A DNA stretch of 11,564 nucleotides from Gyrodactylus bullatarudis (lineage: Eukaryota > Platyhelminthes > Monogenea > Gyrodactylidea > Gyrodactylidae): positions 116,319 to 127,882 of the forward strand of contig SSNU01000225.1 of assembly GCA_012064415.1 (NCBI GenBank), read 5' to 3'. The notes under the pieces were generated by a model, which made no database searches, had not been told where the DNA came from, and was given only the letters and a program-made list of their open reading frames with translations. Both the position numbers and the translations under genes were made by a program. Every line of letters begins with the position of its first letter. Within the stretch, counting starts at the first letter, position 1. This document shows, piece after piece, positions 1 through 7,026 of this stretch.

Positions 1-318
1 TAGAGAAGTTTTTTGGTTTTTCATCAATTGGAAGTGTTTCAAGAATTTTACAATTTCATTAACATAAATTTCATTGAACTAATAATTATAATCATTTAAT
101 TGAACCAGGATTAGAGATTGATAAGACCTGGCGAAATATATATTTCTCTAATTAAAAAAATTCTTTTTTATACTGACAACGATGAATAACTCTATGGGAA
201 TTTCGGACGTATATGTAAGTATACGTGAATATTTAATATATAATAATATATTTTTATACATTAAATGGTTTTGAACTTCAGAATCTTAAGGTTTCATAAA
301 CGAAAAACTTAAAATCTA
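1..318. other. AT-rich flank with no recognisable gene
   Basis: I see no open frame of useful length and no RNA gene. The stretch has several A/T runs and ATATAT-rich segments around 195-260. It lies downstream of the minus-strand small gene and holds at most its 3' flank. Confidence 0.5.
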
Positions 319-324
319 TTTATT
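319..324 (-). promoter_or_regulatory. Polyadenylation signal AATAAA for the 69-residue gene
   Basis: The plus strand reads TTTATT, which is AATAAA on the minus strand. It starts 48 bp downstream of the TGA stop at 372-374, a normal position for a metazoan poly(A) signal. The hexamer is common by chance in such AT-rich DNA, so position is the main support. Confidence 0.4.
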
Positions 325-371
325 TAAGTAAAATAAGAGAAGACGAATAATTGCTAACCGGTACGTAAAAA

Positions 372-581
372 TCAGTCTTTTCTTTCCCATAGAGCGTCAG
401 GATCCAGTTTTGCTTGGTTTGATAGCGTTTCAAACATCGAATTCAACATTTGCAGACCTTCCCTTGTATCTTTGATGCGTTTTGAGCTTTCATCAACATC
501 TTCACTAGCTTCGGATTCGTCTTCATCGTCATCCTTTCGACTCATTATCCTTTTGAAAAAGGACAAAAATTTCTTTTTCAT
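372..581 (-). CDS. Small hypothetical protein, basic N-terminus then acidic segment
   Basis: I do not recognise this gene. The 69-residue product has a lysine/phenylalanine-rich start (residues 1-15), an acidic, serine-rich stretch with DDDEDESEASEDVDE at about residues 17-31, and a likely amphipathic helix (about 36-60, GLQMLNSMFETLSNQ). It ends DPDALWERKD. The strong amino-acid bias and higher G+C than the flanks argue that it is coding. There is no cleavable signal peptide and no convincing membrane segment. An in-frame TAA lies four codons upstream (594-596), so the frame is closed at the 5' side. The first ATG has a T at -3; Met13 (ATG at 543-545) has an A at -3 and is a credible alternative start giving 57 residues. 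The TATA-like site at 595-602 would place a transcription start downstream of the first ATG, which also favours Met13. It could instead be the last exon of a longer gene. It lies about 0.9 kb downstream of gene 1, on the same strand. Confidence 0.5.
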   Translation of the reverse strand: MKKKFLSFFKRIMSRKDDDEDESEASEDVDESSKRIKDTREGLQMLNSMFETLSNQAKLDPDALWERKD

Positions 582-594
582 AAATATATATACT

Positions 595-602
595 TATTTA
601 TA
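595..602 (-). promoter_or_regulatory. TATA-like box upstream of the 69-residue gene
   Basis: The minus strand reads TATAAATA, a good TATA-box match, 14 bp upstream of the first ATG. With the usual spacing of about 30 bp, transcription would start inside the annotated frame before Met13. The surrounding DNA is rich in TATA-like strings, so this is weak evidence. Confidence 0.25.
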
Positions 603-1455
603 TCAGACAGATACTATTGGTGCATATTTGAAATTTATTTAAAGAACAATTTTCATTCTTTTGACGCAATACATGATTTTAAAATCGTAGTTACGAAAAT
701 TCCCCCTTCCGAATTCTTGTTTGGATTGATAATAAAACCACTTTATGATAAATTACATAAAGTCTACTACTATATATAAAGTGTATAGTAAGAATCTAAA
801 TGTAGGCATAATTTTGATCGGTATACTCTTAAGTAGTAGATAAAAGTATAATTTAAAACTTTTCCTAGCTTCATGTTTTTGAGTTTATTCTGATGGAAAA
901 ATTCTCGACAATTTTTTGAAATTGTGCCAAGTATTTTCAATGAATTTCACTACGACAAACGACAAAAGTAAGATTTTAAAATATTTTTCAAAATAACAAA
1001 AAAGGGTTTTTAGTGAAAATTCAATCTTTTAAAAAAGAATCTTTTTCACATTTTGAAAAATGACCAATCAGAATGCAGCAAGTGATTTCTATACATTTAG
1101 ATAGGAAAAAAAGTGAGTTTTTGTGAAAATGTGAAAATTCACTGTTTTTCAGGGGTAAAATGAGTGCCATATCCATCTTCAGCACATTTTAGAAACCCCG
1201 AATCATCATTAGAGAGGAAAAGACAACGAGTTGGTGAGTATATGCGAGAAAATTATTGGTCGAGATAAATATTACTTAATTAGGGGGTGAATATTCGTGT
1301 TTCAATAAAAATAAGATGTTTCAATAGAAATATTTTTACTGTAAGGCATGAAAGTTCCATGATGAAATAAAATACCCTATCAAGTTGATAGTATCAACAG
1401 TGTGAATTAATCAAACAGGATTTTTAATAGGAAAAGTAAGGATAATTGATGGTTT
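603..1455. other. Intergenic DNA between the small gene and gene 1
   Basis: No frame here looks coding. There are runs of A and T and short repeats of GTGAAAAT/GAAAATTCA around 1010-1140. One string resembling a 3' splice site (TGTTTTTCAG ending at 1152) and one resembling a 5' splice site (GGTGAGTA at 1233-1240) lie on the plus strand. The 81 bases between them have stops in all three frames. A CCAATCAG motif lies at 1063-1070. Confidence 0.45.
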
Positions 1456-1461
1456 TTTATT
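1456..1461 (-). promoter_or_regulatory. Polyadenylation signal AATAAA for gene 1
   Basis: AATAAA on the minus strand, 29 bp beyond the TAG stop of gene 1. A second AATAAA sits at 1481-1486, almost on the stop codon. The first is the better placed of the two. Confidence 0.5.
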
Positions 1462-1489
1462 GACCATGATGGGATAAACTTTTATTTTA

Positions 1490-2494
1490 CTAGTAGTATG
1501 TATCATATGTATCATAAACCACACGGCTATTTCTTGGATCATCCCTGACTGCTGATTGTCTTACCAATTTGCAATCGAAATCTGGCTCATTGACAGATAT
1601 CCGGGGTAACTGAAAATGTACTTTCCTCTGCTGCTTTTTATTTGTTGGTTGCATTTTCATTTTATTACACAGTATGGTGTAATCAACTTCATTGTATCCT
1701 CCCATTTCCTGATCATAAAATCCCTGAGGGGGTTGGTGTTGAGGAGTATGATGATGGCCCATCACATTGGGAACTATACGAGAGAATTGATGACCAAATG
1801 GCTGATTTCTTCTATAGCCCGCCTCCGAGTTAAAACGGCATACCCAGTATGCAACTGCCTTTTGGTACTTGATCAAATCATGAGGGTTAAAAGTAGGAAT
1901 TTCCTTGAAGTTTAAATGCAAATGCAAATTAATTTCACTCTGGCTTGTTGAAAGAGCCTGTATTTTTGCATCAAGTTTACTTCTCATCTCTGGCATTGCA
2001 ATATTCTCCCTCATATTGGGGAGAATAGCTGGTTTTTTATGAAATTTTTGAATACTTTCTAAAAATTCTTTCACCTGTTGCATAAAAGTTGCAAGGGAAA
2101 CTTTACAGTTTAAAAAACTATCAAAAAAACTAACTGCCTCGGATCCAAATTCACTACCAACCGTGAATTTTGATTTACTATAGCCACAAGAATTGCTCAC
2201 TCTCAAGAACTGAGCGTAAACCTTGATTAATTTCATAGTTTTCATATCAGTAATTCCGTTTGGTTTATCGTTCAAAGCCAATGGCATGAAATGCAGATTC
2301 AGTAATGAGGTCAAAACACCAGTTCCATATGGAATCCCGAGCTTGGGTAGTAGACTTATGAAGAATTCATGGCAAAAGTTTTTTCCTAATACTTCCTTGT
2401 TGACGTATTGTTCAATATCTTTAACAAAAATATCATAGGAAATCCCAGGATTTTGAAGGGCGGCAAGTAGTTGAGCAGATGATCCGAAATTCAT
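1490..2494 (-). CDS. TAFH/NHR1-like domain protein, paralogue 1 (gene 1)
   Basis: A 334-residue intronless frame. An in-frame TAA at 2501-2503 lies just before the ATG, so the start is secure. Seen in the sequence: residues 1-85 are predicted mainly helical (EFFISLL at 43-49, IPYGTGVL at 54-61). Residues about 88-176 match the layout of the TAFH/NHR1 fold: KVYAQFL, then FLNCKVSLATF (127-137), then KPAILPNMRENIAMPEMRSKL (154-174). These correspond to the LVxxxVxxEEF and PFVxPFLKxxLPxLRxxL blocks of ETO/MTG and TAF4 proteins. DLIKYQKAVAYWVCRFN (206-222) is almost identical in gene 2. Then come a His/Gln-rich linker (MGHHHTPQHQPPQ), a basic patch NKKQQRK (285-291), RQSAVR (312-317) and a terminal YDTYDTYY. 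There is no signal peptide, membrane segment or Cys-rich MYND finger. In known families TAFH binds short hydrophobic peptides of transcription regulators, so a nuclear co-regulator role is possible but inferred. Alternatively this is a lineage-specific helical family. The foldback element starts 146 bp upstream of the ATG. Confidence 0.85.
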   Translation of the reverse strand: MNFGSSAQLLAALQNPGISYDIFVKDIEQYVNKEVLGKNFCHEFFISLLPKLGIPYGTGVLTSLLNLHFMPLALNDKPNGITDMKTMKLIKVYAQFLRVSNSCGYSKSKFTVGSEFGSEAVSFFDSFLNCKVSLATFMQQVKEFLESIQKFHKKPAILPNMRENIAMPEMRSKLDAKIQALSTSQSEINLHLHLNFKEIPTFNPHDLIKYQKAVAYWVCRFNSEAGYRRNQPFGHQFSRIVPNVMGHHHTPQHQPPQGFYDQEMGGYNEVDYTILCNKMKMQPTNKKQQRKVHFQLPRISVNEPDFDCKLVRQSAVRDDPRNSRVVYDTYDTYY

Positions 2495-2640
2495 TCCTGA
2501 TTATGCTTTTTTCGTTTTGAAAAACATTTTAGTTAATTTTCAAGTTTGATGAAAATTTTCTATTGCGATGCTACATCGATTATTTACAAAAATAGAAATT
2601 TCTCTGTTTTTTATTGTCTATGAATTTGGAAAGAGATATA

Positions 2641-3146
2641 CACTAAACTTCCTAGAAAATGTATTAACCGAAAAATTATCGATCGAAATATTTCTACCTG
2701 ATTACTCATGAGTACGACCATTAATTTTCAAAAATATTTTTAGAACCTCGTGTGTTCTGAAGCGCCAAATAAGGCTTGAACTTCACAATAAAATTATAAA
2801 AATTTGTATTTTGGCTAATATCGCTATGCTCTTGCCTCTAAACCTTTTTCCATTAATCTAGCTCCATTAATAAGCGAAATATATTTTTTTCGTTCTACAT
2901 CAATAAAAATAACTCCATCCGATGCAGAATGAAAAGTTGTTTCACTTGCCTAAATTTTATGCATCAATATCATAATCGGTGAAAACTAGACGAGTTCAAA
3001 GTTGATATGATCGGGATATTTGTTTTCGAATGAAAATCGATAAAATTCCATTTTTAATCTGACTTTAGTTATGGACCCCCGTTTTTTCTTACCGATGACG
3101 TCATATCATGTAAGCTTTGCCATGTTGGGAGACCCCCGTTCTTATT
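2641..3146 (+). repeat. Left arm of the foldback element
   Basis: This 506-bp arm runs inward from CACTAAACTTCC to the GACCCCCGTTCTTATT block. It contains two direct copies of GACCCCCGTT (3074-3083 and 3131-3140) and a palindromic CRE/ATF-like site ATGACGTCAT (3095-3104). It pairs with 3200-3705 without a visible mismatch; the next base pair inward (3147/3199, C/C) breaks the pairing. Confidence 0.85.
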
Positions 3147-3199
3147 CTAATAATGAAGGATGTTGAATAATTATAATGTTGGCAGATCCCTATCCTTAC
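3147..3199. repeat. Spacer (loop) of the foldback element
   Basis: These 53 bases separate the arms. Bases 3176-3199 (ATGTTGGCAGATCCC...) match the inner end of the left arm (3122-3145) in 18 of 24 positions. Five of the six differences are transitions. The spacer therefore holds a diverged direct copy of the arm's inner end, perhaps a remnant of the asymmetric parent. Confidence 0.55.
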
Positions 3200-3705
3200 A
3201 ATAAGAACGGGGGTCTCCCAACATGGCAAAGCTTACATGATATGACGTCATCGGTAAGAAAAAACGGGGGTCCATAACTAAAGTCAGATTAAAAATGGAA
3301 TTTTATCGATTTTCATTCGAAAACAAATATCCCGATCATATCAACTTTGAACTCGTCTAGTTTTCACCGATTATGATATTGATGCATAAAATTTAGGCAA
3401 GTGAAACAACTTTTCATTCTGCATCGGATGGAGTTATTTTTATTGATGTAGAACGAAAAAAATATATTTCGCTTATTAATGGAGCTAGATTAATGGAAAA
3501 AGGTTTAGAGGCAAGAGCATAGCGATATTAGCCAAAATACAAATTTTTATAATTTTATTGTGAAGTTCAAGCCTTATTTGGCGCTTCAGAACACACGAGG
3601 TTCTAAAAATATTTTTGAAAATTAATGGTCGTACTCATGAGTAATCAGGTAGAAATATTTCGATCGATAATTTTTCGGTTAATACATTTTCTAGGAAGTT
3701 TAGTG
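3200..3705 (-). repeat. Right arm of the foldback element
   Basis: Exact reverse complement of 2641-3146. It carries the second CRE/ATF-like ATGACGTCAT (3242-3251) and ends GGAAGTTTAGTG before the flanking TA at 3706-3707. The longest ATG frame I noticed is about 21 codons (from 3296), so it is noncoding. Confidence 0.85.
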
Positions 3706-3708
3706 TAT

Positions 3709-4316
3709 TTAAAACCATATGCGCATTTCTTAAAGCATCATGAGTGGCATTGCTTTAATTATGAATTTAAGTGGATACTCGTACGTTTTTGAAAAACAAC
3801 ATGAAGTACTCATTCATAATAGTGTATGAATTACTCGATTGCTTTCTATCGTAAAAAACATTCAGCGACATGGGCTAATCCATTACCAAATAAGACTTTT
3901 CTGTGGGTTATATTACCTAAGCACCGAGAACGAAATATTTCTAGTAACCTTTGTAAGTATAGGTGCTGCACTATCCATTAGAATAAAAGAGTTTGACCTA
4001 TGGTAACTTAATTTTTAAGAAATACTAAACCCTAATTTTTCTACAGACAGAACAATACAAACCAGAAGACATCATGGTCACGAGATAGCAAGCGAACAGC
4101 GTTATAGACTAACTTATAGTCAAGATAATTATAATAATACAGTTCCCTTTTTGGCTCTATTTTATCTTCTAACCTGTCAGAGATACAAGCGATTAAATCA
4201 TGATTGTAATTGTTTTAGTTATATTCGCAAGAAGATATTCAAATATATATTCTGTCTCCAATGTTACAAGAGATATAACACTTAAATAAACAATAGATTT
4301 TTATTTAATTATAAGA
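3709..4316. other. Intergenic DNA between the foldback element and the LINE relic
   Basis: I see no coding frame, RNA gene or repeat of the neighbouring elements here. Before the foldback insertion, the first part of this segment would have been the distal 5' flank of gene 1. The last part (about 4270-4316) is the likely 3' side of the LINE relic on the minus strand. Confidence 0.4.
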
Positions 4317-5010
4317 TTATATAAAAAAATTACAAAAATAATTGTGGTTATCTGGTATAAATTGATAAAGATGATTACATATCTGGTTTATTTTCATGTC
4401 TTTAAAAATGCATCTGGAAGCGCGATCTAAGTGGTAGAATTGTGTGCAGTAGAATTGAAAATCCAGAGCCAGATCTGAGATTATATCTGGAGAGTTGATT
4501 TGGCGTTCGGTTACTGTAGAGGGATGCTGAGGCGGCAATTCTTCGAAGCCAAAGAGGGTGCATGTTTGATAGTTCCAGGAGAGTTTTGTATGAGTGAGGT
4601 CCAAAGCAAGATCTGAGGTAGATAAATTGGATTCTTTCAAGTTTTTTACTGGTTTTTTGGGGTATTTGACATAGAAGTCCAGATCCGTAATCGAAATTAG
4701 GGAGAATAACTCGTTTGAACAAAGTGAGTCGGATTTTAGATGAGATAACAAATTTTCGCAGAAAAAAGCATTTACAGTTCATTGCTTTTAGTACGATAAG
4801 GGCATTGCCTTTGGTATTGAGTTTAGAGTCGTAGTTCAACCCCAGATCATTGACGGAGTTGACTATAGCTTGATTATAGGATGGTTCAATAGGGATCTCG
4901 TTAGTAAGAGGCATGATTTTCGTTTTCGAGTGGTTAATTCTTGAATTTATAGGCATCTTATAGAAAATTTTACGCTCTTTTGAATGATATCAAATTTCAC
5001 TCTGAAATGT
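4317..5010 (-). mobile_element. 5'-truncated non-LTR retrotransposon (LINE) relic
   Basis: Only the C-terminal part of a LINE reverse transcriptase remains. Resemblance to the pre-thumb region (a TFQSEI-like segment followed by a stop, then KMPINSRINHSKTKIM) fades by about 5010; the catalytic upstream portion is absent. Such 5' truncation is typical of target-primed reverse transcription. At the other end, the main frame stops at 4402 but another frame stays open to 4317 (ending DNHNYFCNFFI). A frameshift may have split the original C-terminus. No target-site duplication or poly(A) tail could be fixed by eye, so both ends are approximate. Confidence 0.65.
4402..4989 (-). pseudogene. Reverse transcriptase C-terminal fragment (LINE, jockey/CR1-like)
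   Basis: The longest piece is 184 residues from ATG 4956, with the frame open upstream to a TGA at 4990-4992. Residues 11-15 (KTKIM), 37-47 (DLGLNYDSKLN), 79-92 (LFKRVILPNFDYGS), 104-115 (KKLERIQFIYLR) and 134-139 (PLWLRR) are the usual block order of the region just after the polymerase core in jockey/CR1-type LINE proteins. The FADD/YADD catalytic motif would lie further upstream and is not present, so the piece cannot be an active enzyme. An overlapping frame at 4317-4751 is a shadow except for its possible C-terminal continuation. The clade is uncertain; the LINE origin is fairly secure. Confidence 0.7.
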
Positions 5011-6745
5011 CTAAGGATCAAGTCAAATGGGTTTATTCAATTCGATTAAACGAAGGAAATTCACGACAAATTTAAGTTCATCTGAAAGATAATCTCTTAA
5101 CTGTACCAAAATTTATGAATGACTGACCAAATCTGGGCAGATGATTTATATTTATTGCTAGGGTCTCAAGAAATATGACCTAAAAATTCATTTATATGCG
5201 CATGAGATATGCTCTATCGATTTTCTTTATAAAAACTGATACTACTTGTAAGCTATTTTTGAGAGAACGTTTTTCACTATAGTAATTAATATACCACTTG
5301 TTAGTTATTTTCAAAAAATTAATTTTCTTCGATTTAATCAAAATATTTATAATTTTCAAAATTTTAACTTTAAGATGTACTGGAAAAACATTTGGTGGCA
5401 TGGGAAATTTGACACCTAGAAAAGGGAAATATGCTCTATTAATATATGACGCCAAACAAAATACTGTTGTATATGCACTAACAACTTTTTAACCCTTATC
5501 TCCAGAGCAATTATTACCTTTCGGTAAATTCTTAATTTACATTCTTACTTACATGTAAGGAATGAGCAATCCTTCGTTTATTCAGTTGATGACTGGGAGT
5601 AATCGAGAACAATCCTTATAGAGATATAAAAATAATGTTCATTAAAATTGTTTAAAAGCTTGAGTATTCCCATTGGTCCAGAATCAGAATAAACCAAACG
5701 AAATATCGAGTTTATGTGAAAAATCAAACTATAAAGTCTGGGAGAGTTTAATCTATTTCGGATGATGTCTCGATTAGTTTTAATTTATTGACAACAAAAG
5801 ATTACCTATCTCACCCTTATTTCTTAGAATAGCTTTCTTATTTATCATCTGAAGATCCTAATATTTTACGTTATCTTTTATGTTTCCTCTATTTTTTTGT
5901 TGTTTCTTAAAATAATTTCTTCGCTTTTAAAAATACAATCTACAAACTTGATATCTGCCAAAATACTCAAAATATTACTTGTGAAATAAATTGTAATCGA
6001 CAATTCAATAACTTAGAGAATTTAAAAATTCTAAATTCGGGAGAAAAACTGTAGAGAAATAAAATTAGACCTGAATTCAAAGGTAATTTTACGTAAAACT
6101 CACAAGAGTACTAACTTTTCTGATAGAATTTAGTACTCAGATCATGTTTTGTATGTTTTTAAGGCGTGAAAGTCATTCTCCATTATGGAATTGGCCATTT
6201 TTCCCACAATATCCCACAGACATGATGAAAGAACCAGATTACTATTTTCGAAGATGAAAAATTCAATTAAATGGCCGAGATAAACTGTATTTTAGTGTTT
6301 GCAAAATTGAAATCAAAAATTTACCAAGGTATTCTTGGAAATTCTCTGGTGCTGTTCAAGGAAGAAACTATGAACGGATACCTTGCCAACCATCTCAACT
6401 AAAGATTGTGAAATCAATTAAATTGACTCCTATGATTTGATCCCAATTAAAAAGATTATTTTGTCACGCTACCTAATCATAACCTTGATATCAAAATTTT
6501 ATCAAAAATTCATTGGTGCATTTAGTTTTCCGTTTAACTTGTGTTTTCAAGGGTAAAATTTATAAGTGTCAGAAATTGAGTTTTTAAAGCTTTATTGTGA
6601 GGATCAGAGAGGTGTTAGAGACTATGAAATTATCAATTAAAACAAAAGAGAAGGTTCTTTTTCATAAGAACATTAAAGTTTCCCTTAAAAAGCACTCTAA
6701 AAAAACCTGTTTTATGTAGGCCTACTTGTAAGCGACCGATCAAAA
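5011..6745. other. Long AT-rich intergenic stretch with coding-like patches
   Basis: No gene can be supported. Two patches look less random than the rest. On the plus strand, 5376-5492 would encode a segment ending KYALLIYDAKQNTVVYALTTF before a TAA, but with only AT-rich sequence upstream. On the plus strand, 6258-6437 is open for 60 codons (GRDKLYFSVCKIEIKNLPRY...), preceded in another frame by a 32-codon ATG frame at 6185-6283. A third frame (6271-6402) is also open there. None matches a family I know. They may be relics of old repeats or chance. Confidence 0.35.
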
Positions 6746-7001
6746 TCATGGTTTCGGATCACAAATGAAAGGGGTACTACCAATCTCACGGGCTTCATGG
6801 ATTAAACACACAGTCATTTTGTAAGTCTCATGATATCGTGAAAATTTATAAATTGTAAATAGTTTTCTTATGAGCTTGTCGAACCACTGACGAAGATGTG
6901 GGGAACCATTTTGACCTATATTGATCAATTTTTATATAAAAATTTCAGCAGCTCTATTTTACCACTCAAAAATTCAGACTGAAAATCATAACTATAGTTC
7001 A
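6746..7001. other. 3' flank of gene 2
   Basis: A 60-codon minus-strand frame (6746-6928) exists but begins at TTG rather than ATG. It is not in frame with gene 2 and resembles nothing I know. I treat the region as the downstream flank of gene 2. Confidence 0.35.
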
Positions 7002-7007
7002 TTTATT
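7002..7007 (-). promoter_or_regulatory. Polyadenylation signal AATAAA for gene 2
   Basis: The minus strand reads AATAAA 20 bp beyond the TAA stop of gene 2. Gene 1 has the same hexamer at a similar distance (29 bp), so both paralogues appear to have very short 3' untranslated regions. Confidence 0.5.
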
Positions 7008-7026
7008 AACCAAGAGACTTTACGCA

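Larger units (their letters stand above)
2638..3708. mobile_element. Foldback (long inverted-repeat) DNA transposon, non-autonomous, TA-flanked
   Basis: The element spans 2641-3705 (1,065 bp). Its two 506-bp arms are exact reverse complements in my base-by-base reading, separated by a 53-bp spacer centred near 3173. Both ends read CACTAAACTTCCTAG inward. TA lies immediately outside each end (2639-2640 and 3706-3707), consistent with a Tc1/mariner/pogo-type TA target duplication. Because one more base on each side pairs (A2638 with T3708), the formal palindrome is 2638-3708. No frame in the arms is long enough to encode a transposase, so any movement would have needed one in trans. The arm identity implies a recent insertion, ongoing homogenisation, or an assembly fold-over. 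The TA flanks and the non-palindromic spacer favour a real element. TA is common in AT-rich DNA, so the superfamily assignment is tentative. Confidence 0.8.

Noticed and set aside
1153..1233. Possible plus-strand internal exon between TTTTTCAG and GGTGAGTA
   Set aside because: The splice-like ends are good, but all three frames contain stops within the 81 bases, so it cannot be an internal coding exon. A noncoding exon is not excluded.
1616..1915. Plus-strand 99- and 63-codon frames opposite gene 1
   Set aside because: They lie wholly antisense to the conserved gene 1 frame, which has a close paralogue. These frames have no recognisable domains and are shadows, as is the 2223-2438 frame.
4317..4751. 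144-codon minus frame as a separate gene
   Set aside because: It overlaps the reverse transcriptase relic in another frame and mirrors its sequence. Only its last third might be the shifted C-terminus of the relic.
5192..5455. 87-codon minus frame
   Set aside because: It is Lys/Ile/Asn-rich in the way expected from AT-rich noncoding DNA and overlaps a plus-strand frame; no motif is seen.
6746..6928. 60-codon minus frame downstream of gene 2
   Set aside because: It starts with TTG, is out of frame with gene 2, and has no family resemblance. It looks somewhat protein-like but cannot be supported as a gene.
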